In this document: one piece after another, positions 55,701 to 63,558 of the stretch
How the letters are laid out: each line of letters starts with the position of its first letter
Numbering within the stretch: position 1 is the stretch's first letter
Assembly (NCBI GenBank): GCA_963851415.1
Contig: CAWKPF010000002.1
Span: forward strand, 1,364,001-1,428,000
Direction of reading: 5' to 3'
DNA length: 64,000 nucleotides
Source: CAWKPF01 sp963851415
GTDB taxonomy: Bacteria > Acidobacteriota > Thermoanaerobaculia > Multivoradales > Multivoraceae
Position numbers and translations under genes: made by a program
Notes under the pieces: generated by a model
What the model was told of the DNA's origin: nothing
Databases searched by the model: none
What the model saw: only the letters and a program-made list of their open reading frames with translations

Positions 55701-58700
55701 TCCGTATCGATGTCGTCCGTCGCCGTCGCCGTGACGTCGTACGTGCCGGCCGTCGTGACGTCCCCGGTGATCAGGCCGGTCACCGGATCGACGGTGAGGC
55801 CCGGGGGCAACCCCGTCGCACCGTACGTGATCGGGTCCCCGTCTCCGTCGGTCGCCACCAGCTGCAGCGCAATCGAGTCGCCCACCGTCGAGCTCTGGTT
55901 CCCCGGATTGATCAAGATCGGGATCAGATTCGCGCCGCCAGTGGCTCCGAGGATCTCAATTCCCTGCACCAGCGAGTTGTCTGAGATGTGGAGGAACTCC
56001 ACAGTCAGCGAGCCGTCGAGCACCGTCGCCGCGTAGAAGCCGACGGTCCCGATGTTCTTCCCCCCTGCCATGAGGAAGGGAGCCACAGTCCCCTGAGGTT
56101 GGCCCTCGATCTTGAGACCGAACTCTCGGTTGTTGAAGGACAGGTAGTTCTCTGCGAAGTACAGGCGAATCGCGTAGTTCCCCGGTGGAACCGGAAACGA
56201 CCACACCATCTCGGGAGAGGGGCTGTCGTCCCAGCGCTCGGATTGGAACATCTCCATCGGCGTACCGGGGGGAATGTTCGGGTCGCTCATGTCGATCGAC
56301 GCCGTCGTGACGAAGTTGTTGTTGCCTGCCTCCGCGCCATTCACGAAGGTCGATGGTGAGGAGGGAAGGTCGCCACTCCAGTTGGGGCCACCGTTCCCAG
56401 TAGCCAGGGTCGGCCCCCCGGCATTGACGCGGTACAGGACCTCGGTGGGGGCACTGGCAGTGTCGTAGATGAACAAGTCATCCCAGGTTGCCGAGAACGC
56501 GGACGAGGCTCCCCGCCAGGTCGAAAGCAGGCCGACGGCGGGGCGAGAGGTCCCCTGGAGCCATGCCATCGGAAACGGTAGGGTCGCGAGCTCGACCGAA
56601 GTGGCCCCGATCTCGACCTTGGCGGTGGCGACTTCGCCCTGCGGATCGATCTCCCAAAAGAGGTCTACCACGCCGGCGCTGAAGATATCGACGCCGTCGC
56701 CCGGACCGAAGACCGAACCCGTGTAGATCCCATCCTCCTCGATTCCCACCTCGATGCCGCCCACGCCGCCGTTCGCGACGGCCGCTAGCTTCAGGTAGTG
56801 GTCTTGATCTCCGGTCCCGAAGAACAACCCCATCGACATCCAGTCCTCCGGAGTCACGTCTGAGAACGGGCCGATCAGACGCACTTGGGCCACGAAAGGC
56901 GTAGAGGTCTCGTCGACGTTGATTCCGAGTTGAAGACCGAAATCCTGTGAGTTGAGCGCCTCGAGGGCATCACCGTCAGTGACCTCGATGATGGTGCAGA
57001 CTCCAGGGGCTCCTCCGGGGATGATCTTGTCCGGATCCCAGAGCGACGCGTAGTCGGAGCCGTTCTGCATCAGCCCCGTGAAGCCCATGTTGAGAAGCCC
57101 GCCGCGAGGTGGCTCACCGTTGTTCCAGGTGAGGAACACCGGCAGATCCGTGGACGCGCCGTTGGCGGGATCCAACGCGAACGGATCCGCGTTGTCGAGC
57201 AGGCTGTCGTTGTCGTCGTCTGGGTCGTTCAGGTCGGAAACGAAATCGAGATCGTGGTCCGGCGGGATACTGCCCGCACTACAGGGAGAGGTGCCGTTGT
57301 CGATCTCGTCAGCGTTCGAGTAGCCGTCCGAGTCCTCGTCGAGACCGTCGTCGTCGCTCCCTTCGCAGCCAGGAATCTCAACGCCGCCATAGTCTCCGGG
57401 CTCGAAGACACTGATCGCGTTGGAGCCGTAGACCGCCACCCAGACGGTACCGGGGAAGATGTCGGAGTCGCTGAGCGCCACCACGTCGAGAGGGTTGACC
57501 CCGAAGCCGGAGAAGAGCGAGCTGACCGGCGCCGCAAGCTCGTCGCCGGCGGCGTTGAGCTCGATCCGGCTGACGACTCCGTTGTAGCTCACGACGAGGA
57601 GATCCCCCTGCATCTCGCCCGAGAAGTTGGAGGCCGTGTATTCAGCAATGCCGTTGGTCGAAGAGCTGAAGAGGGCCATGGCTCCGTTCGAGCCGGGAGC
57701 CTCGAAAACGCACTCTGTGGGATTCTCCGAAGCGACCGGCGACTGCGGGTTGCTCGGATTGAAGGTGTTCGACATGCTTCCGCGGGTCGGATTCGGATGG
57801 CCGCCGTAGTAGCCGGGGCCCGAGATCAAATGGAGGCCGTCCAGATAGCTCGCGCCGCCTGGGACCAGGGCGTTCGAGCAGTCGACGTCGGGGAACCCTC
57901 CGTATCCGCCATTGGGACCGTTGTCGACGGTGTAGATTCGACCCTGGGAGTCGATGAGCACGTCGTATGCGTTTCGCCAACCGGGTGAATACACCTGCAC
58001 CGGGCCGTCCGGATCGAGGATCGCCTGGTTTTTGCCCTCGTTGCCGCCGAACGGATCGTTGCTGTCGACGGTACCCGGGCGATCTTCGTCGTCCAGGGTC
58101 GGCAAATCGTAGGTGGATTCGCCGATCGCATCGAGATCGATGGTCAAGAGCGCAGCCGAAAGACCGTACTCGGGAAGTTCACCGAAGAATGCGGAGGGCG
58201 CTCCCGAGTTCGTGTGTCCGCCGGACATCAGATAGATGGTGTTGGTCGCTTCGTCGATGGCCAGCCCGTTGCTGGCATGGTTCTCTTCTGAACGCGGCAG
58301 TCCACGCACCAGGTCCAACTTCTCCCAGCTCGTTCCGTTCCATGTCAACCGACTCAGGATTCCAGAGTTGGTGTCGTGGGTTTCAGCGGGGGGAGATGTG
58401 TTGTTGTACTTGATGCGAGGGTCGGACGAGGCAACGAAGATGACGGGGTTCGAGGCCGTCCCCCGCACGAGGATTCCAGTGACCTGCCGATCGGTGACCG
58501 CGGGAGCAAGCGCGCCGTCGTCGTTGTGATTGGGAATCGTGTGGAGGATCGAGATCGTTTCGCTGGTGAGGATCGAGTAGTCGGCAACATCGTCACGCTG
58601 CAGCGTAAAGGCCCAGATCAACCCCTTCTGCTCGGCCACGTACAGCCGGCCATCGGGACCGAACTGCAGCGAGGTCGGGTTCTGCACGCCGTGCCCGGAG

Positions 58701-58840
58701 AGGCTCCCAGCGTTGAAGCTCACTGCGGCACGGCTACCTTCGGCGCCCCCGAGAAGCAGGAAGAGGGCCACCAGTCCGGCCGCTGCCCAAGCGCGAGCGA
58801 GCTCCCAATGCTTCAAGAGCGACCACCCTTTCGTGTTCAC
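49718..58840 (-). CDS. Giant exported protein: propeller, malectin, Ig-like repeats and Kelch
   Basis: 3040 residues. Signal peptide (AAAGLVALFLLLGGAEGSRAA), a sugar-dehydrogenase-like propeller (FGPDGRLYVAEQKG), an acidic Ca-binding thrombospondin-3-like stretch (DSDGYSNADEIDNG, DPDDDNDSLLDNADP), a LamG-like domain, then malectin 1 (nt about 55935-56450). Three Ig-like repeats follow, then malectin 2 (54615-55130), five Ig, malectin 3 (52760-53280), five Ig, malectin 4 (50905-51425), one Ig and a Kelch propeller (49718-50640). Each Ig unit is 89 residues (SSTVGDSITLQLVATDGDGD..). Malectin and Ig folds suggest carbohydrate binding and adhesion at the surface. GTG at 58840 has GGGAGGG six bases upstream, better than the GTG at 58873. 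No DDFESG tail. Precise role unknown. Confidence 0.88.
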   Translation of the reverse strand: MNTKGWSLLKHWELARAWAAAGLVALFLLLGGAEGSRAAVSFNAGSLSGHGVQNPTSLQFGPDGRLYVAEQKGLIWAFTLQRDDVADYSILTSETISILHTIPNHNDDGALAPAVTDRQVTGILVRGTASNPVIFVASSDPRIKYNNTSPPAETHDTNSGILSRLTWNGTSWEKLDLVRGLPRSEENHASNGLAIDEATNTIYLMSGGHTNSGAPSAFFGELPEYGLSAALLTIDLDAIGESTYDLPTLDDEDRPGTVDSNDPFGGNEGKNQAILDPDGPVQVYSPGWRNAYDVLIDSQGRIYTVDNGPNGGYGGFPDVDCSNALVPGGASYLDGLHLISGPGYYGGHPNPTRGSMSNTFNPSNPQSPVASENPTECVFEAPGSNGAMALFSSSTNGIAEYTASNFSGEMQGDLLVVSYNGVVSRIELNAAGDELAAPVSSLFSGFGVNPLDVVALSDSDIFPGTVWVAVYGSNAISVFEPGDYGGVEIPGCEGSDDDGLDEDSDGYSNADEIDNGTSPCSAGSIPPDHDLDFVSDLNDPDDDNDSLLDNADPFALDPANGASTDLPVFLTWNNGEPPRGGLLNMGFTGLMQNGSDYASLWDPDKIIPGGAPGVCTIIEVTDGDALEALNSQDFGLQLGINVDETSTPFVAQVRLIGPFSDVTPEDWMSMGLFFGTGDQDHYLKLAAVANGGVGGIEVGIEEDGIYTGSVFGPGDGVDIFSAGVVDLFWEIDPQGEVATAKVEIGATSVELATLPFPMAWLQGTSRPAVGLLSTWRGASSAFSATWDDLFIYDTASAPTEVLYRVNAGGPTLATGNGGPNWSGDLPSSPSTFVNGAEAGNNNFVTTASIDMSDPNIPPGTPMEMFQSERWDDSPSPEMVWSFPVPPGNYAIRLYFAENYLSFNNREFGLKIEGQPQGTVAPFLMAGGKNIGTVGFYAATVLDGSLTVEFLHISDNSLVQGIEILGATGGANLIPILINPGNQSSTVGDSIALQLVATDGDGDPITYGATGLPPGLTVDPVTGLITGDVTTAGTYDVTATATDDIDTDTQLFSWTVSAPGNQPPVLTNPGAQSSTVGDSITLQLVATDGDGDPITYGATGLPPGLTLNPVTGLITGDVTTAGTYDVTATATDDIDTDTQLFSWSVSAPGNQPPVLSNPGAQSSTVGDSITLQLVATDGDGDPITYGATGLPPGLTLDPVTGLITGDVTTAGTYGVTATATDDIDTDTEVFSWTVLPTGGATTVLYRVNAGGPLVSSTDGGPDWGDDRGVNPSPYYAAPGNLTYAISRSIDLSHPSIPPGTPELVLKSERYDPPPGIEMAWSFPVAPGTYEVRLYFSEIWHTSAGQRVFDVSVEGIGLAAGLDVWQEVGRDAGLMLSATRSVVDGSLDVNMQRIIENPMVKALEILEFSGTGNQPPVLTNPGSQSSTVGDSITLQLVATDGDGDPITYGATGLPPGLTVDPVTGLITGDVTTAGTYDVTATATDDIDTDTEVFSWTVSAPGNQPPVLTNPGAQSSTVGDSITLQLVATDGDGDPITYGATGLPPSLTLDPVTGLITGDVTTAGTYDVTATATDDIDTDTEFFSWTVSAPGNQPPVLTNPGAQSSTVGDSITLQLVATDGDGDPITYGATGLLPGLTLNPVTGLITGDVTTAGTYDVTATATDDIDTDTQLFSWTVSAPGNQPPLLTNPGAQSSTVGDSITLQLVATDGDGDPITYGATGLPPGLTLNPVTGLITGDVTTAGTYDVTATATDDIDTDTQLFSWSVSAPGNQPPVLSNPGAQSSTVGDSITLQLVATDGDGDPITYGATGLPPGLTLDPVTGLITGDVTTAGTYGVTATATDDIDTDTEVFSWTVLPTGGATTVLYRVNAGGPLVSSTDGGPDWGDDRGVNPSPYYAAPGNLTYAISRSIDLSHPSIPPGTPELVLKSERYDPPPGIEMAWSFPVAPGTYEVRLYFSEIWHTSAGQRVFDVSVEGIGLAAGLDVWQEVGRDAGLMLSATRSVVDGSLDVNMQRIIENPMVKALEILEFSGTGNQPPVLTNPGSQSSTVGDSITLQLVATDGDGDPITYGATGLPPGLTVDPVTGLITGDVTTAGTYDVTATATDDIDTDTEVFSWTVSAPGNQPPVLTNPGAQSSTVGDSITLQLVATDGDGDPITYGATGLPPSLTLDPVTGLITGDVTTAGTYDVTATATDDIDTDTELFSWTVSAPGNQPPVLTNPGAQSSTVGDSITLQLVATDGDGDPITYGATGLPPSLTLDPVTGLITGDVTTAGTYDVTATATDDIDTDTQLFSWTVSAPGNQPPLLTNPGAQSSTVGDSITLQLVATDGDGDPITYGATGLPPGLTLNPVTGLITGDVTTAGTYDVTATATDDIDTDTQLFSWSVSAPGNQPPVLSNPGAQSSTVGDSITLQLVATDGDGDPITYGATGLPPGLTLDPVTGLITGDVTTAGTYGVTATATDDIDTDTEVFSWTVLPTGGATTVLYRVNAGGPLVSSTDGGPDWGDDRGVNPSPYYAAPGNLTYAISRSIDLSHPSIPPGTPELVLKSERYDPPPGIEMAWSFPVAPGTYEVRLYFSEIWHTSAGQRVFDVSVEGIGLAAGLDVWQEVGRDAGLMLSATRSVVDGSLDVNMQRIIENPMVKALEILEFSGTGNQPPVLTNPGSQSSTVGDSITLQLVATDGDGDPITYGATGLPPGLTVDPVTGLITGDVTTAGTYDVTATATDDIDTATQFFSWTVSLATTEQWQILESSDGSSPHARHETSFVESGGIFYLLGGRGIKPVNAFDPASETWSNLSAPPIELNHFQAVEVGGLIYVVSAFTGVFPVETPVANIYIYDPASDQWSVGDTIPVSRRRGSAGAVVLNGKILIVGGLQNGHQSGWVPWFDEYDPSTGQWTTLPDAPRSRDHFHAAIVGDQLVLAGGRNTGLTSVFADTIEEVDVYDLTTNQWSTLAVTIPTERAGASSVAVGNEVWVIGGESGSMSQAHAETEALDPVAGTWRVVDDLVEDRHGTQAIVYQGRVFIAAGSGAQGGSPELSSMETLLLSQP
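50660..52513 (-). repeat. 1854-bp direct repeat, unit 1
   Basis: Coding repeat of one malectin and five Ig-like modules (618 codons) within the giant gene. Identical landmark sequences recur at 50799, 52653 and 54507, giving a constant 1854-bp period. The malectin part appears identical to the next unit over hundreds of bases including third codon positions. Confidence 0.9.
52514..54367 (-). repeat. 1854-bp direct repeat, unit 2
   Basis: Second unit of the same period. Differences from unit 1 are few, for example GTACGTACC for GTACGTGCC near 52566, and differences confined to the Ig modules around 53900-54110. Confidence 0.9.
54368..55720 (-). repeat. 1854-bp direct repeat, unit 3 (partial)
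   Basis: Third unit, truncated: malectin and the following modules match units 1 and 2, but only three Ig modules separate malectin 2 from the divergent malectin 1. Few differences are seen, such as GTCGAACTC for GTCGAGCTC near 54570 and TAGAGCCGG for TAGAGACGG near 54845. Confidence 0.85.
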
Positions 58841-59242
58841 GTCAAGCCCTCCCAGATCCGCTGTGACTCTCACTTCGAGGCTCGGGTGGAACTGTGCTCG
58901 GTCGGGCTGCGGAGGACCTGAGACCAGTGCTTTCCCATCCTCGAGCCCGGGGGCTCTGCGCCCCGGGACTCAGCTCAAAGCAAGCGTGAACTTCTCGATG
59001 TGCAAACGACGGGCCAACGCGGTCTCCCTCTTACGAGGTTCTCGCCGAGGGCTCTCGGGCGTGAACACACCGAGAAATCGAGAAACCGTAGGAAACACCT
59101 ACCAGTCACCGCCTGAAACGTCGTCGCACCGGCTCGCGACTCTCCTCGGCCGCGCGACGAAGTGTCTCGCTCAGACACACTGGCGTTTCGATCCAGAGCA
59201 CCGAGGAGGTCGGCCGCCGCTCCACAGGTGCCTACTCTGTGG
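58841..59242. other. Intergenic, no gene seen
   Basis: About 400 bp between the GT2 gene and the giant gene, both leftward. Presumably holds the promoter of the giant gene. No repeat or hairpin stood out. Confidence 0.4.
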
Positions 59243-60094
59243 TCAGTCGAAGACGCCGTAGCGCACGATGCACCAGAGTGCCTGAACGCCATCGCGCCAA
59301 CCGATCTTCTTGCCCTCGGCATAGGTTCTCCCCGAATAGCTCACCGCGAGCTCGAAGACGCGGTGGCCACTTCGAGCCACCTTCGCCGTGACCTCGGGCT
59401 CGAAACCGAAACGGTCTTGGCGCAGGGTAGGGAGGATCGCTGCGAGCACGTCTCGCCGGAAAACCTTGTAGCAGGTCTCCATATCGGTGAGGTTGAGATT
59501 CGTGAAGCAGTTCGAAGCCGTCGTCAAGAATCGGTTGCCCAGGTAGTGCCAGAAATAGAGCACTCTATGCGGGCGATCTCCGAGAAACCGGCTGCCGAAG
59601 ACCACATCTGCGTCGCCCTGGACGATCGGCTGAAGGAGGCGGGGATACTCATTCGGGTCGTACTCGAGATCGGCATCCTGGATCAGGACGATGTCGCCCG
59701 TCGCCTGCGCGAACCCGGATCGCAAAGCGGCTCCCTTGCCGCGGTTCTCGCGGTGGAACTCTGTGACGATCGAATTCGAAGGACTCCCCAGGTTCTCCTT
59801 GAGCTCCACCATGAGCTCGCGACTCCGGTCTTTGCTGAAGTCATCGACGAGCACGATCTCTTTCCGAATCGGTACAGCACACACTCGCCGCACGAGCTCC
59901 TCGAGCGTATCTTCTTCGTCGAAGACCGGGATCACCACAGACAGGAGAAAGTCCTCAGGAAGAGGATAGAAGCCGAGCTGCCGGCAGCCAGCATCGCCGA
60001 GAAGTTCCTGGAGCTTGCGGAACCATTCGTTGGTGTACGGAACTTCTTCGGGCAGGGGGTAGAGCGGTTGGGTGAACGGAGTGGGCGAAGGCAC
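59243..60094 (-). CDS. GT2 family polyprenyl-phosphate sugar synthase-like glycosyltransferase
   Basis: 283 residues. After about 50 residues comes a GT-A domain: LSVVIPVFDEEDTLEELV (nucleotide-sugar site), EIVLVDDFSKDRS, ENRGKGAALRSGFAQATGD and the metal-binding Asp140-Ala-Asp142 in LIQDADLEYDP. The segment YKVFRRDVL and EPEVTAKVARSGHRVFE is typical of the DPM1/DpgS-like branch, which moves a sugar from a nucleotide onto polyprenyl phosphate. No C-terminal membrane helices. Such donors feed GT39 enzymes, two of which are nearby. It lies about 400 bp upstream of the giant gene in the same direction. Confidence 0.88.
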   Translation of the reverse strand: MPSPTPFTQPLYPLPEEVPYTNEWFRKLQELLGDAGCRQLGFYPLPEDFLLSVVIPVFDEEDTLEELVRRVCAVPIRKEIVLVDDFSKDRSRELMVELKENLGSPSNSIVTEFHRENRGKGAALRSGFAQATGDIVLIQDADLEYDPNEYPRLLQPIVQGDADVVFGSRFLGDRPHRVLYFWHYLGNRFLTTASNCFTNLNLTDMETCYKVFRRDVLAAILPTLRQDRFGFEPEVTAKVARSGHRVFELAVSYSGRTYAEGKKIGWRDGVQALWCIVRYGVFD

Positions 60095-60229
60095 GGGTAC
60101 ACCTCACGAGTCGAAGAAAAGAGTCGAGGGCGGATCTGAACTACAGGTCGGAGCTGATTTGCAATAGCTGTGCCGCTAGCCGGAGAAACACCCCTAGAAC
60201 CCGGGTCCGTCCTGTCGAGCCCCACGCGA

Positions 60230-61270
60230 TGTGAAAGCTCAGTAGGTTGTTCAGGTTCATTCGGGTTCCTCTGAGATCATGAGGTTGCTACAGCCAAATG
60301 ACTCAGAGGAGAGACCCGAATGGAGCTTCATGCTAACGCCCGTCTGACGATTCACGGCAGATTGCTGTTGGTTCAGCGGGTTGTGGAGAGAGGAGAGCGG
60401 GTGGCGCAGGCTGCGGCCTGCGCCGGCATCAGCGAGAGCATGGCCTACCGTTGGATCCGTCGCTATCGCGAGGAGGGCCTCGCGGGTCTGCAGGATCGAA
60501 GCTCTCGGCCCCACCGGAGCCCCGGGGAGACGCCGGGGAGGAAGGTCCAGCGCATCCTGCGCCTGCGTCGCTGCGGCAAGGTGGCCTGGGAGATCGCGGA
60601 GCAAGTGAAGGTGCCCCGTTCGACGGTGTCTCGGATCCTGCGCCACCAGGGCCTGGGTCGCCTGAGCAGCCTCGAGCCGAAAGAGCCGGTCCGGCGCTAC
60701 GAGCGAGAGCGTCCGGGCGAGCTGCTGCACCTGGACACCAAGAAGCTCGCCCGGATCACGAAGGGTCCAGGTCACCGGATCCATGGCGATCGCTCCCGCC
60801 GGGTGAAGGGGGCTGGCTGGGAGAACGCTCACGCAGCCGTGGACGATCACACCCGGCTGGCCTTCGTCGAGGTCTTCCCGGACGAGGGCCAGCACTCGGT
60901 CACGGAGTTCCTCCGTCACAGCGTCGCCTGGTACGCCGAGCAGGGCCTTCGCATCGAACGGGTGCTCACGGACCGCGGCTCGGGCTACCGATCTCGTCTC
61001 TTCAAAGACGCCTGTCGCGAGCTCGGCATCCGCCACCTCTACACGCGGCCCTACACGCCCAAGACCAACGGCAAGGTCGAACGCTTCATCCAGACCCTCG
61101 CCCGCAAGTGGGCCTACGCGAAGTCCTACTCCAGCTCGAAGCGGCGAACACGGGCCCTCCCTACCTGGGTTCGCTACTACAATCTCGAAAGACCTCACCA
61201 CGGTCTCGGAGGAAGAACCCCTTGGCAGCGACTACGCGCAGCAGCCTGAACAACGTCCTGAGACGTAACA
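60230..61270 (+). mobile_element. IS481-family insertion sequence, copy 1
   Basis: 1041 bp. Ends are imperfect inverted repeats starting TGT: left TGTGAAAGCTCAG..GTTGTTCAGG and right (complement) TGTTACGTCTCAG..GTTGTTCAGG. One transposase fills it. The right end abuts aCTAG, the preferred target of IS481; the left flank is CGCGA with no CTAG, so no intact target duplication is visible for this copy. Confidence 0.9.
60320..61249 (+). CDS. IS481-family transposase (intact)
   Basis: 309 residues. Two N-terminal helix-turn-helix segments (AQAAACAGISESMAYRWIRRY and VPRSTVSRILR) and an rve integrase core with Asp139 (LLHLDTKK), Asp218 (VLTDRGSGY) and Glu254 (TNGKVERFIQT), then the family end motif YYNLERPHHGLGGRTPWQRL. 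All catalytic residues are intact, so this copy may be active. It differs from the second copy at the start (Glu2 against Lys2) and by an extra codon near residue 109. Confidence 0.95.
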   Translation: MELHANARLTIHGRLLLVQRVVERGERVAQAAACAGISESMAYRWIRRYREEGLAGLQDRSSRPHRSPGETPGRKVQRILRLRRCGKVAWEIAEQVKVPRSTVSRILRHQGLGRLSSLEPKEPVRRYERERPGELLHLDTKKLARITKGPGHRIHGDRSRRVKGAGWENAHAAVDDHTRLAFVEVFPDEGQHSVTEFLRHSVAWYAEQGLRIERVLTDRGSGYRSRLFKDACRELGIRHLYTRPYTPKTNGKVERFIQTLARKWAYAKSYSSSKRRTRALPTWVRYYNLERPHHGLGGRTPWQRLRAAA

Positions 61271-61271
61271 A

Positions 61272-62441
61272 CTAGCGACCGGCTCGGGCGCGAAGACTCG
61301 TCGGCTGGCACTCGAGCCGCAGCTCTGCCCGCCAGGTGGAAAGCTGTGGGGTATCCCAATGAAGGCCACCAAGAGTCACACTGACCGTATTCTGGAACAC
61401 CGCTGCGTAGGGGCTGATCAATGGCACTTCGAGGGTCGACACCTCTTGCCATTCATCGATCGATGGCCGATAGGCATGGAGCGAGTCGACCTCGGGCGCG
61501 GTTTCTCCGTCCACTCCCGGCACGTTGTCACGCCCTCCGAGCACCAGTATGCGACCCCCGTGCACGAGCGTGGCCGGCTCGGCGTGAGAGCGCTCGTGCG
61601 GTAGGTCAGCCAGACGCTGCCAGAGGCTCGTTTTCGGATCGTAGACATGGAGCAGCGCAGTATCGGACACGGAACCGTCGTGTCCAAATTGCCCACCGAC
61701 CACGTAGAGCAGGCCGTTGATCACCAACGCTTGAAAGTGGTTTCTGGGCATCGGGAGACACGGGGCTGCCTGCCACTGGGCGATGGCAAGGGGCTCGTCC
61801 AGGTCGAGTGTCCAATGCTCGGACCGGTCTGTCTGCCGATCCTCTGCCAGGCCTCCGAGGTAGTGAAGGTGCCGCCCCAGTCGGACGAATCCTCCACTCG
61901 CTCGCGCCTCAGGAAGTGGGGGGCCGGCGACCCACTCGTCCGCTCCGGTGTCGTAGCGCCAAACCTCATCGGTGGGAAGGTACCTGTTCACGTTGGGCCC
62001 ACCAAAGCCACCCGCCAGCCAGATGTATGGCGGGTCGACCGCGGCTTGCACGTGGTTCACAGCGGTGGGCATCTCCCCCCGGGGCGAGGAGGCCGTCTCC
62101 CAGACGTCCAACTGTGGATTGTAGACATCGACCCGCTCGGAGCTTCTCTGGCTGGCGACGGTGAGGAACTCGAACCCCGAGAGTACGTACAGCTTTCCGT
62201 CGACCAGGGCCCGGCCTCCCTCGATGTGCTCGTGCGGCGCGGGCGCTCCCGGTTGCCAGTCTCCGACAAGGAGTGGACACGCGTCGCTAGCACCCATGAC
62301 ATCGGACCAACGACTGAGTTCTCCGGACTCGAAATCGTCACTCAGAAGGACCGATTCGGAGTCCACACCGGGCGCTGCAACGCAGGGAAACAAGCAGAGA
62401 GAGAACCAGTGGAGAACGATCCAGAAACTAGGCCTAGGCAA
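61272..62441 (-). CDS. Exported Kelch-repeat protein with N-terminal DDFESG motif
   Basis: 389 residues. Signal peptide (LHWFSLCLFPCVAAP) followed at once by LLSDDFESGELSRW, the motif other proteins here carry at the end. The rest is a six-bladed Kelch propeller: repeated GGRALVDGKLYVLSG, AAVDPPYIWLAGG, GGFVRLGRHLHYLGG, ALVINGLLYVVGG and ATLVHGGRILVLGG strands. It resembles the Kelch domain at the end of the giant protein. The TTG start at 62441 has AGGAGG seven bases upstream and no better ATG exists. Its stop TAG is part of the CTAG beside IS copy 1; IS copies bracket the gene on both sides. Confidence 0.82.
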   Translation of the reverse strand: MPRPSFWIVLHWFSLCLFPCVAAPGVDSESVLLSDDFESGELSRWSDVMGASDACPLLVGDWQPGAPAPHEHIEGGRALVDGKLYVLSGFEFLTVASQRSSERVDVYNPQLDVWETASSPRGEMPTAVNHVQAAVDPPYIWLAGGFGGPNVNRYLPTDEVWRYDTGADEWVAGPPLPEARASGGFVRLGRHLHYLGGLAEDRQTDRSEHWTLDLDEPLAIAQWQAAPCLPMPRNHFQALVINGLLYVVGGQFGHDGSVSDTALLHVYDPKTSLWQRLADLPHERSHAEPATLVHGGRILVLGGRDNVPGVDGETAPEVDSLHAYRPSIDEWQEVSTLEVPLISPYAAVFQNTVSVTLGGLHWDTPQLSTWRAELRLECQPTSLRARAGR

Positions 62442-62604
62442 AATGTGACCTCCTGAGAGGACGGGCTCGAGCTACCCTGGCTCAGGGCGGCTCGCGGAAT
62501 GGGCGTCACGTCTTCGCCCGCCAGGTAGTTCCCGCCGGGCGCGACGGAAGTCCTGATCGGGAACGACTCGAGTCATCGGATACGGGTTTCCAAGGCTGAG
62601 ACTT

Positions 62605-63558
62605 CTAGGTGTTACGTCTCAGGACGTTGTTCAGGCTGCTGCGCGTAGTCGCTGCCAAGGGGTTCTTCCTCCGAGACCGTGGTGAGGTCTTTCGAGATTG
62701 TAGTAGCGAACCCCAGGTAGGGAGGGCCCGTGTTCGCCGCTTCGAGCTGGAGTAGGACTTCGCGTAGGCCCACTTGCGGGCGAGGGTCTGGATGAAGCGT
62801 TCGACCTTGCCGTTGGTCTTGGGCGTGTAGGGCCGCGTGTAGAGGTGGCGGATGCCGAGCTCGCGACAGGCGTCTTTGAAGAGACGAGATCGGTAGCCCG
62901 ATCCGCGGTCCGTGAGCACCCGTTCGATGCGAAGGCCCTGCTCGGCGTACCAGGCCACGCTGTGACGGAGGAACTCCGTGACCGAGTGCTGGCCCTCGTC
63001 CGGGAAGACCTCGACGAAGGCCAGCCGGGTGTGATCGTCCACGGCTGCGTGAGCGTTCTCCCAGCCAGCCCCCTTCACCCGGCGGGAGCGATCGCCATGG
63101 ATCCGGTGACCTGGACCCTTCGTGATCCGGGCGAGCTTCTTGGTGTCCAGGTGCAGCAGCTCGCCCGGACGCTCTCGCTCGTAGCGCCGGACCGGCTCTT
63201 TTGGCTCGAGGCTGCTCAGGCGACCCAGGCCCTGGCGCAGGATCCGAGACACCGTCGAACGGGGCACCTTCACTTGCTCCGCGATCTCCCAGGCCACCTT
63301 GCCGCAGCGACGCAGGCGCAGGATGCGCTGGACCTTCCTCCCCGGCGTCTCCCCGGGGCTCCGGTGGGGCCGAGAGCTTCGATCCTGCAGACCCGCGAGG
63401 CCCTCCTCGCGATAGCGACGGATCCAACGGTAGGCCATGCTCTCGCTGATGCCGGCGCAGGCCGCAGCCTGCGCCACCCGCTCTCCTCTCTCCACAACCC
63501 GCTGAACCAACAGCAATCTGCCGTGAATCGTCAGACGGGCGTTAGCATGAAGCTTCAT
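62605..63558 (-). pseudogene. IS481-family transposase, frameshifted copy
   Basis: Near-identical to the first transposase through the DDE residues, but a GGG run in copy 1 (after ACCT) is GGGG here, which shifts the frame at the codon after LPTW. The conserved YYNLERPHHGL end is lost and the frame reads through to a stop at 62605, outside the element. One codon is also missing near residue 109. It probably cannot support transposition by itself, but copy 1 could act on its ends. Confidence 0.85.

Noticed and set aside
50660..55900. Regular repeats as a possible CRISPR array
   Set aside because: The periods are 267 and 1854 bp, in frame and coding for Ig and malectin domains, with no short repeats or unique spacers.
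51116..55984. Long plus-strand open frames (up to 607 codons) opposite the giant gene
   Set aside because: They are Arg/Val-rich or Ser/Val-rich mirror images of the Ig and malectin repeats, repeat with the same 1854-bp period, and have no recognisable domain or ribosome site.
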